Positions 1-7,609 are shown, counted from the stretch's first letter. The stretch: 46,047 nt of DNA from Oscillospiraceae bacterium (GCA_031261445.1 JAISJQ010000038.1:1-46047), one strand, 5' to 3'. Translations and numbers: made by a program. The notes: generated from the sequence alone by a model not told the origin.

Positions 1-59
1 AGGATGTACCCAGTCGCGAAGATCAAGATTAACATGACCATCGCCAATGTGTTGTCCAT
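1..59 (-). CDS. N-terminus of an unidentified membrane protein (partial)
   Basis: Reading leftward from an ATG at 57-59, the 19 visible codons encode MDNTLAMVMLILIFATGYI, a hydrophobic start that looks like a signal anchor or first membrane helix. An AAAGGGGG ribosome binding site sits 7 bases upstream, and a good sigma-A promoter lies about 100 bases further upstream at 161-189. The rest of the gene is outside the window, so the function cannot be named. The long leader carries a GCACTC/GAGTGC hairpin and the palindrome CGAACGTTCG, which may be regulatory. Confidence 0.5.
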   Translation of the reverse strand, partial: MDNTLAMVMLILIFATGYI

Positions 60-160
60 GCGCATTCCCCCTTTCCGAACGTTCGGCACTCGTGAGAGTG
101 CTCGAGATGCTACGGAGAAAGTGGGAACGCAACCGCCTACCGTTTAGGTTGTGCATCCAT

Positions 161-189
161 ATTATAACAAAAACTGCGCAAAATTGCAA
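161..189 (-). promoter_or_regulatory. sigma-A promoter of the partial left-edge gene
   Basis: On the minus strand TTGCAA (184-189) and TATAAT (161-166) are separated by exactly 17 bases. Transcription would start near 154, giving a leader of about 95 bases before the ATG at 59. Confidence 0.6.
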
Positions 190-303
190 TAGTTTGACGG
201 ACTCCGCACACGTCCAGCGGTTTTCCACAAACACAGCGGGCGGATGATATCCGCCCCTACAGGCCTCACGCCTGCATTCTCATGCCTCATTCCTCACTGC
301 GTG

Positions 304-332
304 TTGACATCCTCCCAATTTTTTGCTATACT
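304..332 (+). promoter_or_regulatory. sigma-A promoter of tRNA-Gly(TCC)
   Basis: TTGACA (304-309), 17-base spacer, TATACT (327-332), ending 16 bases before the tRNA. The preceding bases 232-300 are copies of the TAGGGGCG-type and GAGGCGTGAGG-type interspersed repeats. Confidence 0.75.
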
Positions 333-348
333 TTAATAGAACGCAGTT

Positions 349-422
349 GCGGGTGTAGTTCAGTGGCAGAACACCAGCCTTCCAAGCTGGTCATGTGGGT
401 TCGATTCCCATCACCCGCTCCA
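349..422 (+). tRNA. tRNA-Gly (anticodon TCC)
   Basis: Cloverleaf with acceptor stem GCGGGTG/CACCCGC, anticodon loop CTTCCAA (anticodon TCC), T-loop TTCGATT and an encoded CCA at 420-422. It has its own promoter. Directly behind the CCA begins a 60-70 base segment that is repeated almost identically near the second tRNA-Gly at 19.6 kb (inverted). Confidence 0.95.
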
Positions 423-510
423 GTTCAATGAACAATTGACAATGCACAATGTACAATTTAGTGGTCATGCGGAAACAGGCGTGAGGCGTTGTGGCTTCAT
501 GTCTGTTTCC
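423..510 (+). repeat. interspersed repeat module behind tRNA-Gly
   Basis: Starts with the ACAATTGACAATG-type unit and continues with a GCGGAAACAGGC unit that can pair with a later TGTTTCC. The same module, including the last ten bases of the tRNA, occurs inverted at 19611-19704, and part of it again at 45889-45940. Confidence 0.7.
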
Positions 511-538
511 TTAGGTGCACAAACATCTAGCCTCTAGA

Positions 539-568
539 TTGGACTTTTTGCGCCCAATCTGGTATAAT
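539..568 (+). promoter_or_regulatory. pckG promoter with overlapping inverted repeat
   Basis: TTGGAC (539-544), 18-base spacer, TATAAT (563-568). A perfect inverted repeat AGATTGG (536-542) / CCAATCT (554-560) covers the -35 box and spacer, the position expected for a repressor operator. The regulator is unknown. Confidence 0.6.
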
Positions 569-603
569 AGTACGCAATGAAACGCATCGCAGGAGGATTC
601 CCC

Positions 604-2382
604 ATGGCACTGACAAAAAATCCGTCCATCCTCGCTTGGCTTGAGGAAAAAATCGCGCTCGTGCAACCCGACTCTGTCGTCTGGATTGACGGCAGCGAAG
701 CGCAGCTTGACGCGCTCCGTGCCCAGGCGCTGGCCAGCGGAGAGCTGCTGAAGCTCAACGATGAAAAGCTCCCGGACTGCTACTTGCACCGCACCGCCGT
801 CAACGACGTTGCCCGCGTGGAGCACCGCACATTCATCTGCACACCCACCGAAGCGCAAGCGGGTCCCACCAACAACTGGAAAGACCCCGCCGAGGCCTAC
901 GAGCTGCTCTATAACATCGCCCGCGGCAGCTACAAAGGCCGCACGGCATACGTCATCCCCTACTCCATGGGTCCTGTGGGCTCGCCGCTGGCCAAAGCCG
1001 GCATTGAGCTGACCGACTCCATCTACGTGGTACTCAACATGGCCATCATGACGCGCATTGGGCAGGCGGTGCTGGACGTGCTGGGCGACAGCAACGACTG
1101 GGTGCGCGGCCTGCACTGCCGCTGCAACATTGACGAAGAGCAACGCTACATCTGCCAGTTCCCGCAGGACAACACCATCATTTCCGTCAACAGCGGCTAC
1201 GGCGGCAACGTGCTTCTGGGCAAAAAGTGCTTTGCCCTGCGCATTGCGTCCTACCAAGGCAAACAAGAGGGCTGGCAGGCGGAGCACATGCTCATTCTGG
1301 GCGTGGAGAACCCGCAGGGCGAAGTGCGCTACATCTGCGCGGCGTTCCCCTCGGCCTGCGGCAAGACCAATCTGGCCATGCTCATCCCGCCGGAGGGCTA
1401 CCTGAAAGCCGGCTACAAGGTCTGGACAGTCGGCGACGACATCGCGTGGATTCGCAAGGGCACGGACGGTCGCCTCTGGGCGATCAACCCGGAAAACGGC
1501 TTCTTTGGCGTTGCGCCGGGGACGAACGCGCATTCCAACTACAACGCCCTCGCCAGCGCACGGCAGGGCACGATCTTCACCAACGTGGCGCTCAATCTGG
1601 ACGACAACACCGTCTGGTGGGAAGGGCTGGACAAAAATCCGCCCGCACACGCCATCGACTGGAAGGGCAACCCCTGGGACGGCACAACCTCCAGCGAGAA
1701 CGGCGCACATCCCAACAGCCGCTTCACCGCGCCCGCCAAAAACTGCCCCTGCATCTCCTCGGAGTTTGAGGCACAACAGGGCGTGCCCATCAGCGCGTTT
1801 GTGTTTGGTGGCCGCCGCGCGAAGCTCGCGCCGCTGGTGTACCAAAGCCGCACATGGAATCACGGCGTGTTCGTGGGCGCGATTATGGCCAGCGAGACCA
1901 CCGCCGCCGCCTCTGGCGCAGTGGGCGTGGTGCGCCGTGACCCCATGGCCATGCTGCCGTTCTGCGGCTACAACATGGGCGACTACTGGCAGCACTGGAT
2001 CGACATCGGTGCGTCTCTTGACCCGGACAAAGCGCCGAAGATCTTCAACGTCAACTGGTTCCGCAAGAGCGATGCGGGCAAGTTCCTCTGGCCGGGCTTT
2101 GGCGACAACCTGCGCGTGCTCGACTGGATTTTGGATCGCTGCGCAGGCAAAGCCGACGCGGACGAGACGAGCATTGGCTACATCCCCAAGGCCGCTGACC
2201 TGAACCTGACGGGTCTGGAGGACGAAGTGGGCGATGCCCAGCTGGCGGAGCTACTGAGCGTTGATCCCGCGCTGTGGCAGACGGAAGTCGAGGGCATCGA
2301 GACGTTCTTTGGCAAGTTTGGCGACAAACTCCCCGCCGCGCTACAAGCCGAGTTGGATACACTAAAAGCCAATTTGGCTTAA
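604..2382 (+). CDS. pckG: phosphoenolpyruvate carboxykinase (GTP)
   Basis: Converts oxaloacetate and GTP to phosphoenolpyruvate, CO2 and GDP in the cytoplasm, or runs in reverse for CO2 fixation in anaerobes. The 592-residue length fits the GTP-dependent family, and the protein carries its nucleotide loop FPSACGKTNLAM near residues 249-260, with the reactive cysteine, and the downstream block FGGRRAKLAPLVYQSRTW followed by HGVFVGA. The start at 604 is chosen over an in-frame ATG at 577 because AGGAGG lies 7-8 bases before it. It is a single gene with its own promoter; a hairpin at 2468-2501 probably ends transcription. Many Firmicutes use the unrelated ATP-type enzyme, so the GTP type is worth noting. 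Identification is firm. Confidence 0.95.
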   Translation: MALTKNPSILAWLEEKIALVQPDSVVWIDGSEAQLDALRAQALASGELLKLNDEKLPDCYLHRTAVNDVARVEHRTFICTPTEAQAGPTNNWKDPAEAYELLYNIARGSYKGRTAYVIPYSMGPVGSPLAKAGIELTDSIYVVLNMAIMTRIGQAVLDVLGDSNDWVRGLHCRCNIDEEQRYICQFPQDNTIISVNSGYGGNVLLGKKCFALRIASYQGKQEGWQAEHMLILGVENPQGEVRYICAAFPSACGKTNLAMLIPPEGYLKAGYKVWTVGDDIAWIRKGTDGRLWAINPENGFFGVAPGTNAHSNYNALASARQGTIFTNVALNLDDNTVWWEGLDKNPPAHAIDWKGNPWDGTTSSENGAHPNSRFTAPAKNCPCISSEFEAQQGVPISAFVFGGRRAKLAPLVYQSRTWNHGVFVGAIMASETTAAASGAVGVVRRDPMAMLPFCGYNMGDYWQHWIDIGASLDPDKAPKIFNVNWFRKSDAGKFLWPGFGDNLRVLDWILDRCAGKADADETSIGYIPKAADLNLTGLEDEVGDAQLAELLSVDPALWQTEVEGIETFFGKFGDKLPAALQAELDTLKANLA

Positions 2383-2467
2383 GCTCTGACGATAATGGGT
2401 GGGCACAAATTCACCTGTAGGGGCGCGCATTGCGCGTCCGTTGCTCCCCATAATCCGCAGTTACATT

Positions 2468-2501
2468 GCAGGGGGCAAAACGACCCGTTTTGCCTCCCTG
2501 C
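2468..2501 (+). terminator. probable pckG terminator hairpin
   Basis: GCAGGGGGCAAAACG pairs with CGTTTTGCCTCCCTGC with one bulge and a 3-base loop. It is followed by only a weak T-stretch (TGTTTG). It lies after a TAGGGGCG-type repeat (2408-2445) and just before the ribosome binding site of the next gene, so it could also act as an attenuator. Confidence 0.5.
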
Positions 2502-2526
2502 TGTTTGTGCACAGGAGGGTCTTTTC

Positions 2527-3081
2527 ATGTCCACAATCCAGCGTTGCCCATGGGGCGACAGCGACGATGCGCTGATGCGTGCGTACCATGACGAGCAGTG
2601 GGGGCGACCCTGCCACGACGAGCAGATGCTCTTTGAGATGCTGATTCTGGAGGGTGCGCAGGCGGGGCTGAGTTGGTCGTGCATTTTGCACAAGCGGGAA
2701 GGCTATCGTGCGGCGTTCGACAACTTTGACGTGGCGAAAGTCGCGGCATATGACGAAGAAAAAGTGGCGCAACTGCTCTGCAACCCCGGCATTGTGCGCA
2801 ACGGGCGCAAGGTGCGTGCGACTATCAACAACGCGCAAAAAGTGCTAGAGCTGGGCGGTCTGGATCACTTTTTGTGGCGTTATGTGGCGGGCACGCCCAT
2901 CCTGAATCACTGGGCGCAGCAAGAGGACGTGCCCGTCACGTCGCCGCTGGCCGAGCAAATCAGCCGCGACATGAAGGCACTGGGCTTCCAGTTTGTCGGC
3001 AACATCATTGTGTATAGCTACATGCAGGCCATCGGCATGGTCAATGACCACTTAACGGCTTGCTTCGCAAGCCGTTATTAA
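2527..3081 (+). CDS. tag: DNA-3-methyladenine glycosylase I
   Basis: Base-excision repair enzyme that removes 3-methyladenine from alkylated DNA. The 184-residue protein has the family pattern from the start: a cysteine at residue 7 (RCPWG), YHDEQWG, LEGAQAGLSW, GIVRNGRKV and, near the C-terminus, DHLTACF, in which His and Cys four residues apart complete the zinc site with the N-terminal Cys. The ATG at 2527 follows ACAGGAGGG. No clear promoter is visible between it and pckG; it may be read from pckG or from an unseen weak promoter. The last codons lie within a perfect hairpin (3054-3076), so coding sequence and terminator overlap. Confidence 0.93.
   Translation: MSTIQRCPWGDSDDALMRAYHDEQWGRPCHDEQMLFEMLILEGAQAGLSWSCILHKREGYRAAFDNFDVAKVAAYDEEKVAQLLCNPGIVRNGRKVRATINNAQKVLELGGLDHFLWRYVAGTPILNHWAQQEDVPVTSPLAEQISRDMKALGFQFVGNIIVYSYMQAIGMVNDHLTACFASRY
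3054..3076 (+). terminator. hairpin overlapping the end of tag
   Basis: AACGGCTTGC and GCAAGCCGTT form a perfect 10-bp stem with a TTC loop inside the last codons of tag. The T-run comes about 25 bases later, after an ACAATT-type repeat, so this is an imperfect intrinsic terminator. Confidence 0.5.
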
Positions 3082-3121
3082 CAATTAACAATGTACAATT
3101 TTTTTGCCGAACATGCCTGAC

Positions 3122-3150
3122 TTGAATTTTGTCCGTATTCCTGTTATAAT
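3122..3150 (+). promoter_or_regulatory. sigma-A promoter of tRNA-Arg
   Basis: TTGAAT (3122-3127), 17 bases, TATAAT (3145-3150). It drives tRNA-Arg and possibly the three genes after it, because no other promoter or strong terminator is seen before 3317. Confidence 0.65.
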
Positions 3151-3182
3151 TTGCTTGCAGTCGTGCCAAACACTGCCTATAT

Positions 3183-3259
<77 letters not shown>

Positions 3260-3300
3260 GCCGGCAAGGCCGGCAGCAAGTGAACCCGTCAGTGCGCACA
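3260..3300 (+). repeat. tRNA trailer repeat (truncated copy)
   Basis: Begins GCCGGCAAGGCCGGC (a 6-bp hairpin with an AAG loop) directly after the tRNA-Arg CCA, continuing AGCAAGTGAACCCGT. Compared with the copy behind tRNA-Gly(CCC), the terminator half is missing and the ribosome binding site of the next gene follows. Confidence 0.65.
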
Positions 3301-3316
3301 AGGAGGGAACAGCAGC

Positions 3317-3742
3317 ATGATGAAAAATCCCGAGCAGGCCATCGGCCGCTTGATTGACAAGCAGAGCGTGGCCTTGATTGCCGCTGTGGACGAACACGGC
3401 TTTCCGACCGTGAAAGCCATGCTCGCACCGCGCAAACGCGAGGGCATCCGCCGCTTTCTCTTTTCCACCAACACGTCCTCGCGGCGGGTGGCGCAGTATC
3501 GCGCAAACCCCAAGGCGAGCATCTATTTCTACGACAAGCGCCTCTTTCGCGGCGTGATGCTCACGGGCACGATGGAGGTTTTGGAGGATGCCGAGAGTAA
3601 AAAGAGCCTCTGGAAAATCACAGATTTGCAATACTATCACAAGGGCGTGACCGACCCGGACTACTGCGTGCTCCGCTTCACGGCGCAGTCCGGGCGCTTT
3701 TACAGGAACTTCCAGTCGGAAGATTTTGCGGTGGTGGACTAA
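3317..3742 (+). CDS. pyridoxamine 5'-phosphate oxidase family protein
   Basis: A 141-residue protein with the split-barrel flavin-binding fold of the PNPOx/general-stress-protein-26 group: an N-terminal helix, then ALIAAVDEHGFPTVKAM, the RFLFSTNTSS strand-turn that contacts the flavin phosphate, and a C-terminal RFTAQSGRFYRN segment. Such proteins bind FMN, F420 or heme; the substrate cannot be told from sequence. The ATG at 3317 follows AAGGAGGG. It lies 57 bases behind tRNA-Arg and one base before the acetyltransferase gene, so the three genes 3317-5226 form an operon that may be co-transcribed with the tRNA. Family call firm, function unknown. Confidence 0.85.
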   Translation: MMKNPEQAIGRLIDKQSVALIAAVDEHGFPTVKAMLAPRKREGIRRFLFSTNTSSRRVAQYRANPKASIYFYDKRLFRGVMLTGTMEVLEDAESKKSLWKITDLQYYHKGVTDPDYCVLRFTAQSGRFYRNFQSEDFAVVD

Positions 3743-3743
3743 C

Positions 3744-4349
3744 ATGACCATACGACAAGAGCGCAAAGAGGACTACGCCGCCGTTTTGCGGCTGACCTAT
3801 GCGGCGTTTCAAACAGCGCCGCTCGTTCCGCCCGAACGAATGCGCTGCGATGAGCACTACCTGATTCATCTGATGCAAACCTGTGAATTCCTCATCCCCG
3901 AACTCTGTTTTGTGGCGGAACGGGCGGGGGAAATCGTCGGGCATATTTTGTATACCCAAAGCGAAATCCTGCGCCCCGATGGTGCAAAAACGTCCACGAT
4001 CACCTTCGGTCCTTTGAGCGTCCTGCCCAAAGTGCACAAGCAGGGCATCGGCCGGGCATTGGTAGAGTATAGCTTAGAAAAAGCGCGAGAACTGGGCTAT
4101 GGCGCGGTGCTCATCACCGGCGTGCCCGACTATTACCCAAAAATTGGCTTTTCTCGCGCACGGGATTTTGCTCTGACCTTGGAGAACGGCGCATCGCCCG
4201 ACTATTTTATGGCATTTGAGCTTGTGCCGGGAACTCTGCGCGGCGGCGGCGTGCTGCATTTTCTCCCGCCGGAATTCGAGCTGTCCGAGCGTGACGATGG
4301 CGCGTTTGAGCAGTTTCACGAACGCTTTATCGCGGAATATCGCCTGTAG
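3744..4349 (+). CDS. GNAT family N-acetyltransferase
   Basis: A 201-residue acetyl-CoA-dependent acyltransferase. The acetyl-CoA-binding motif A is visible as LSVLPKVHKQGIGRALVEY with the pyrophosphate loop KQGIGRAL, followed by GYGAVLITGVPDYYPKIGF, a pattern typical of the YhbS-like subgroup of small acetyltransferases. The ATG at 3744 starts one base after the stop of the PNPOx gene, which indicates translational coupling. The substrate is unknown. The radical SAM gene follows after 13 bases. Confidence 0.88.
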   Translation: MTIRQERKEDYAAVLRLTYAAFQTAPLVPPERMRCDEHYLIHLMQTCEFLIPELCFVAERAGEIVGHILYTQSEILRPDGAKTSTITFGPLSVLPKVHKQGIGRALVEYSLEKARELGYGAVLITGVPDYYPKIGFSRARDFALTLENGASPDYFMAFELVPGTLRGGGVLHFLPPEFELSERDDGAFEQFHERFIAEYRL

Positions 4350-4362
4350 GAGTTGCCGCCGG

Positions 4363-5226
4363 ATGCACTATGCGGACTACAAAACCATCCTGTCCCCGCA
4401 AAACGGAATGAATCTCTATCGCGGCTGCACCCACGGCTGCATTTATTGCGATGCCCGCAGCGAATGCTACCAAATGCAGCACGACTTTACGGACATTGAG
4501 GTCAAGCGGGACGCCGCGCGGATTTTGGAAGAGCAGCTGCGCCGCAGGCGCAAGCCCTGCATGATCGGCACGGGCGCGATGTGCGACCCGTATATTCCGC
4601 TGGAGGCGGAGCTACAGATTACGCGGCAATGTTTGGCCTTAATCGAACGCTACGGTTTTGGGCTGGCGATTCAGACGAAATCCGCGCGGATTTTGCGGGA
4701 TTTGGATTTGCTCAAAGCCATCCACACGCGCACAAAATGCGTGGTGCAAATGACGTTGACGACATTTGACGAGGATCTGTGCCGGAAAATCGAGCCGCAC
4801 GTATCGACCACGGCCGAGCGCTTTGCCGCGCTGGAAACCCTGCGGGATGCGGGCATCCCCACCGTGGTGTGGCTCTCGCCCATTTTGCCGTTTATCAACG
4901 ACAGCGAGGAGAATCTGCGCGGCATTCTGGATTACTGCGTCCGTGCGAACGTGCGCGGCATTGTCTGTTTTGGCTTTGGCGTGACGCTCCGTGCGGGCGA
5001 CCGCGAATATTTCTATAGCCAACTGGACGCGCTTTTTCCGGGCATGACGCAGAAATACATCCACGCGTTTGGCAACCGCTACGAGTGCAACAGCCCGAAC
5101 AACGAAAAGCTTTGGGGCATTTTCGCGGATTTCTGCCAGTGCCACGGCATTCTCTACCGACCCGAGGACATCTTCGCCTACATGCACCAGTTTGAGGAGA
5201 CACAGCAGCAGTTGTCGCTGTTTTGA
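4363..5226 (+). CDS. SPL-like radical SAM protein
   Basis: The 287-residue protein has the radical SAM cluster motif CTHGCIYC (Cys 22, 26, 29) close to the N-terminus, preceded by a SPQNGMNLYRGC entry segment typical of the SplB/COG1533 group that also contains spore photoproduct lyase. It should bind a [4Fe-4S] cluster and cleave S-adenosylmethionine; the substrate is unknown. It is shorter than classical SplB (about 340 residues), so I do not call it the photoproduct lyase. The ATG at 4363 follows TAGGAG. It is the last gene of the operon; a CAGAGGACAG-type repeat hairpin follows at 5231-5289. Confidence 0.85.
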   Translation: MHYADYKTILSPQNGMNLYRGCTHGCIYCDARSECYQMQHDFTDIEVKRDAARILEEQLRRRRKPCMIGTGAMCDPYIPLEAELQITRQCLALIERYGFGLAIQTKSARILRDLDLLKAIHTRTKCVVQMTLTTFDEDLCRKIEPHVSTTAERFAALETLRDAGIPTVVWLSPILPFINDSEENLRGILDYCVRANVRGIVCFGFGVTLRAGDREYFYSQLDALFPGMTQKYIHAFGNRYECNSPNNEKLWGIFADFCQCHGILYRPEDIFAYMHQFEETQQQLSLF

Positions 5227-5230
5227 GCGG

Positions 5231-5289
5231 GCAGAGGACAGAAGACAGCTTTGCAGAGAAATAGCTGCCTTCTGACATCTGTCCTCTGA
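5231..5289 (+). repeat. CAGAGGACAGA-type palindromic repeat, likely terminator
   Basis: An imperfect long inverted repeat whose ends CAGAGGACAG and CTGTCCTCTG pair; the inner parts carry AGCT-type complementarity. It begins five bases after the radical SAM stop codon. It belongs to a family also seen near 16922, 18958, 22560, 26201 and 36377. Confidence 0.6.
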
Positions 5290-5329
5290 TACCAATCCGC
5301 AATAAAAATTATTGCATATCGAGGCAGGT

Positions 5330-5398
5330 GTAGGGGCGATCCTTGTGGTCGCCCTTGACAAAACGCCTTATCGGGGCAACCACAAGGGTTGCCCCTAC
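5330..5398 (+). repeat. TAGGGGCG palindromic repeat unit
   Basis: The left arm starts GTAGGGGCGATCCTTGTGG and the right arm ends CCACAAGGGTTGCCCCTAC; the arms pair over about 25 bases around a short AT-richer centre. Full-size relatives lie at 29423-29528, 31311-31535 and 36446-36516. A further fragment lies at 5450-5475. The remaining gene-free stretch 5480-5786 is AT-rich and holds the two hexamer-periodic palindromes listed separately; no gene is seen there. Confidence 0.75.
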
Positions 5399-5592
5399 GG
5401 AAGGATTTCTAAAACGGAACAGTATGACTTCTATTTTCTGACCAGCGGACGCGCGATGCGCGCCCCTACGGGGTGTTGGATTTTGTGGCGTTAAACGGCG
5501 GGTTAACTGTGTTTTTAGCGATAATGCATAATATACTTTTGGATTCGTCTATAATTTTAGTCGGGTTTCATTACGGTCATTAATAGCGTTTA

Positions 5593-5631
5593 AACATTAA
5601 AGGTTAAGATTAATGCTTAACCTTTAATGTT
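5593..5631. repeat. 16-bp perfect AT-rich inverted repeat
   Basis: AACATTAAAGGTTAAG (5593-5608) and its exact complement CTTAACCTTTAATGTT (5616-5631) flank a 7-base loop. No T-run follows, so it is not a standard terminator. It lies about 200 bases upstream of dpaA. Confidence 0.7.
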
Positions 5632-5686
5632 AACAATATGTTGAGAAAAAACTGTCTCCTAGAGGCAATTTGTGACCGAATGCGTC

Positions 5687-5718
5687 AACCTTGAGTTTGA
5701 CCTCAAGGTTAAACTCAA
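5687..5718. repeat. nested palindromes upstream of dpaA
   Basis: AACCTTGAG / CTCAAGGTT (5687-5710) and TTGAGTTT / AAACTCAA (5691-5718) overlap. The stretch reads as degenerate 6-base repeats of the type nnTTGA/nnTCAA. Possible operator or structural element; the binding protein is unknown. Confidence 0.5.
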
Positions 5719-5786
5719 GGTCAAGATTGAGATGAATCTTGCGGTGATTCTCTCACACCTGTATCCTCACCCCTCCTTCCTCTGGA

Positions 5787-5814
5787 ACCCCCTGCCCGCA
5801 TCGCGCATAGCTTA
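5787..5814 (+). promoter_or_regulatory. candidate sigma-K promoter of dpaA
   Basis: AC at 5787-5788, 17 bases, then CATAGCTTA (5806-5814), matching the sigma-K pattern AC-N16/17-CATAnnnTA. This fits the known mother-cell expression of dipicolinate synthase. The start site would lie only about ten bases before the ATG, which is tight, so this is tentative. Confidence 0.35.
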
Positions 5815-5829
5815 TCTACGAGGGGGCGG

Positions 5830-6714
5830 ATGATGAAGCTTGCACTGTTGGGCGGCGACCGCCGAATGCTCTTTGCCGCTGAGCATCTCAGTGTGCTGGG
5901 GCACGATGTGCGCTTGGCGGGGGGCGCTGTAGCTACCCACTTTTCGGCAACTGCCGCGTCCGCGCCGGACGACTGGTTGGACGCCGCTGGGCAGAGCGAG
6001 AGCGTCATCCTCCCCCTCTGTACCCAAACGGCGGACGGCGCGTGGATTCTGCAAGCGCCACCCACGGCGGAAAAAATCCCGCTGGCCACATTGGCGGAGG
6101 TACTGCATCCCGGGCAGCCCGTGTTGGCCGGGATGCCGCCCGAACCCGTGCGTGCGCTGTTCTTCTCGCGGGGACTGACCTTGCTGGACTACTTCGCCCG
6201 CGATGAATTGGCCATCGCCAACGCCGTACCCACGGCGCAGGGCGTGCTGGCCTTGCTGATGGACGCGCTGGAGGTTGTGCTCGCCGACTGCGCGGTGTGC
6301 ATCACGGGCTATGGCCGCTGTGCGCGGGCTCTGGCGCGGGCATTGCGAGGCTTGGGGACGCGCGTGAGCATCGCCGTGCGCCGCCGACGCGATTTGGTGC
6401 AGGTGCGTGTGGACGGCTACACGCCGCTGTCGCTGGCGGACTTTCCCGAAAACGCCGCCGCATTCGATGCCATCATCAACACTGTACCAGAGCAGATTCT
6501 CGGCGCAGAGGCACTGGGCGCACTGAAAAAAGACTGCCTGCTCATCGAGATTGCCAGTGCCCCGTTTGGGATTGACCGCGCGGCGGCGGCAACGCTGGGA
6601 CTGCCGCTGATCTACGCGCCCTCCCTGCCTGGCAAAGCCGCGCCCAAAACGGCAGGTCTCATCATCGCCGACACAGTGCACACAATGCTACAGGAATGGC
6701 AGTCTAGATGCTAG
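5830..6714 (+). CDS. dpaA: dipicolinate synthase subunit A
   Basis: With subunit B it makes dipicolinic acid from a dihydrodipicolinate-pathway intermediate in the mother cell during sporulation (spoVFA of Bacillus subtilis). The 294-residue protein has an N-terminal LALLGGDRRMLFAAEHL segment typical of the DpaA N-terminal domain and a C-terminal Rossmann domain with the dinucleotide loop ITGYGRCARALARALRGLG near residues 158-176, followed by the INTVPEQIL and LIEIASAPFGID blocks. GAGGGGG precedes the start; ATG 5830 and ATG 5833 are both possible. The dpaB gene follows after 102 bases that consist of CTAGAT-type repeat. Confident. Confidence 0.93.
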   Translation: MMKLALLGGDRRMLFAAEHLSVLGHDVRLAGGAVATHFSATAASAPDDWLDAAGQSESVILPLCTQTADGAWILQAPPTAEKIPLATLAEVLHPGQPVLAGMPPEPVRALFFSRGLTLLDYFARDELAIANAVPTAQGVLALLMDALEVVLADCAVCITGYGRCARALARALRGLGTRVSIAVRRRRDLVQVRVDGYTPLSLADFPENAAAFDAIINTVPEQILGAEALGALKKDCLLIEIASAPFGIDRAAAATLGLPLIYAPSLPGKAAPKTAGLIIADTVHTMLQEWQSRC

Positions 6715-6808
6715 ATGTTACGTCACTACCATTCTTCTCAAAAAACACAAAGATCTCTGGTTACAGAATCTAGTCTCTAGTCTCTAACATCTAGAATCTA
6801 GTATAGGA
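6703..6808 (+). repeat. CTAGAT-type interspersed repeat between dpaA and dpaB
   Basis: Several copies of CTAGATGCTAGATGTTA and AATCTAGTCTCTAG, partly inverted to each other, fill the gap between the two cotranscribed genes and touch the dpaA stop codon (AGTCTAGATGCTAG). The same family occurs at 24285-24385 and 43600-43628. Confidence 0.65.
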
Positions 6809-6816
6809 GGGCCTTC

Positions 6817-7389
6817 ATGGCGCGGATTGCTTTTTGCTTGACGGGGTCGTACTGCACGTTTGCGGCGGCCTTTGCAGCCATGGAGAAGCTGGCGCAGCGG
6901 CACGACGTGCAGCCCATCTTCTCCGCCAACGCTTGGACGACGGACACCCGCTTTGGCGCGGCCACCGACTGGATTCGCTCCGCGCGCGAGAGCACCGAAC
7001 ACGAGCCATGGCACACCCTCACGCAGGTTGAGCCCATCGGTCCGGGGGGACTGTTCGACTTAGTCATCGTTGCGCCCTGCACAGGTTGTACGCTCGCGAA
7101 GCTCGCCCGCGGCATCACAGACACGAGCGTGACCATGGCGGCCAAGGCACATCTGCGCAACGAGCGCCCTGTGCTGGTGGGCATCAGCACCAACGACGCA
7201 CTCAGCGGCTCGGCGGAAAATCTGGGGCATTTGCTGGGCACGCGCGGGTATTATTTTGTGCCCATGCGCCAAGACGATGCCATGGGCAAGCCACGCTCAC
7301 TGGTCGCCGACTTTGCCCAGCTTGAGGCCGCCGTGGACAGCGCACTCATCGGCGAGCAAGTACAACCAATCTTAGCAATGAACAATTAA
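6817..7389 (+). CDS. dpaB: dipicolinate synthase subunit B
   Basis: Flavoprotein-like partner of DpaA (spoVFB). The 190-residue sequence starts ARIAFCLTGSYCTF, the flavin-phosphate-binding start of the HFCD/flavoprotein fold, and has VAPCTGCTLAKLARGITD, the PAxxNTxAKxAxGIxD-like block of the family, and GYYFVPMRQDD typical of DpaB. The ATG at 6817 follows TAGGAGGG. The last codons (LAMNN-stop) are contributed by an ACAATT-type interspersed repeat that begins just before the stop codon. A TAGGGGCG-type fragment follows. Confidence 0.93.
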   Translation: MARIAFCLTGSYCTFAAAFAAMEKLAQRHDVQPIFSANAWTTDTRFGAATDWIRSARESTEHEPWHTLTQVEPIGPGGLFDLVIVAPCTGCTLAKLARGITDTSVTMAAKAHLRNERPVLVGISTNDALSGSAENLGHLLGTRGYYFVPMRQDDAMGKPRSLVADFAQLEAAVDSALIGEQVQPILAMNN

Positions 7390-7493
7390 CAATGGACAAT
7401 TGTTTGTAGGGGACGCCGCCCTCGGTGTCCCGCAGTGCTGAAAAATTGTGCGGAACAGCGTCTGTGACAATTGTTGGATTTCTAGCAGGGGTA

Positions 7494-7522
7494 TTGCAAT
7501 TTGCGCGAAAGTGTGGTATAAT
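7494..7522 (+). promoter_or_regulatory. sigma-A promoter of tRNA-Ala (and tRNA-Cys)
   Basis: TTGCAA (7494-7499), 17 bases, TATAAT (7517-7522), 11 bases before the tRNA. No promoter was found between the two tRNAs, so both may be on one transcript. Confidence 0.7.
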
Positions 7523-7533
7523 CTTTGGGCTGT

Positions 7534-7609
7534 GGGGGCGTAGCTCACTTGGTAGAGCGCTTGAATGGCATTCAAGAGGTAAAGAGTTCGATCCTCTTCG
7601 TCTCCACCA
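7534..7609 (+). tRNA. tRNA-Ala (anticodon GGC)
   Basis: Acceptor stem GGGGGCG/CGTCTCC with two G-T wobbles, D-arm GCTC/GAGC, anticodon loop ATGGCAT (GGC), T-loop TTCGATC, encoded CCA at 7607-7609. Confidence 0.94.

Noticed and set aside
59-154. Known riboswitch in the leader of the left-edge gene
   Set aside because: A hairpin and a palindrome are present, but the conserved core of no known class could be recognised.
511-1995. Long open frame on the minus strand opposite pckG
   Set aside because: It is a shadow of the GC-rich pckG codons; its translation has no recognisable domain, and the plus-strand gene is certain.
2395-2526. N-terminal extension of the DNA glycosylase
   Set aside because: The sequence is a repeat fragment and a hairpin; the strong ribosome binding site and the family start at RCPWG place the start at 2527.
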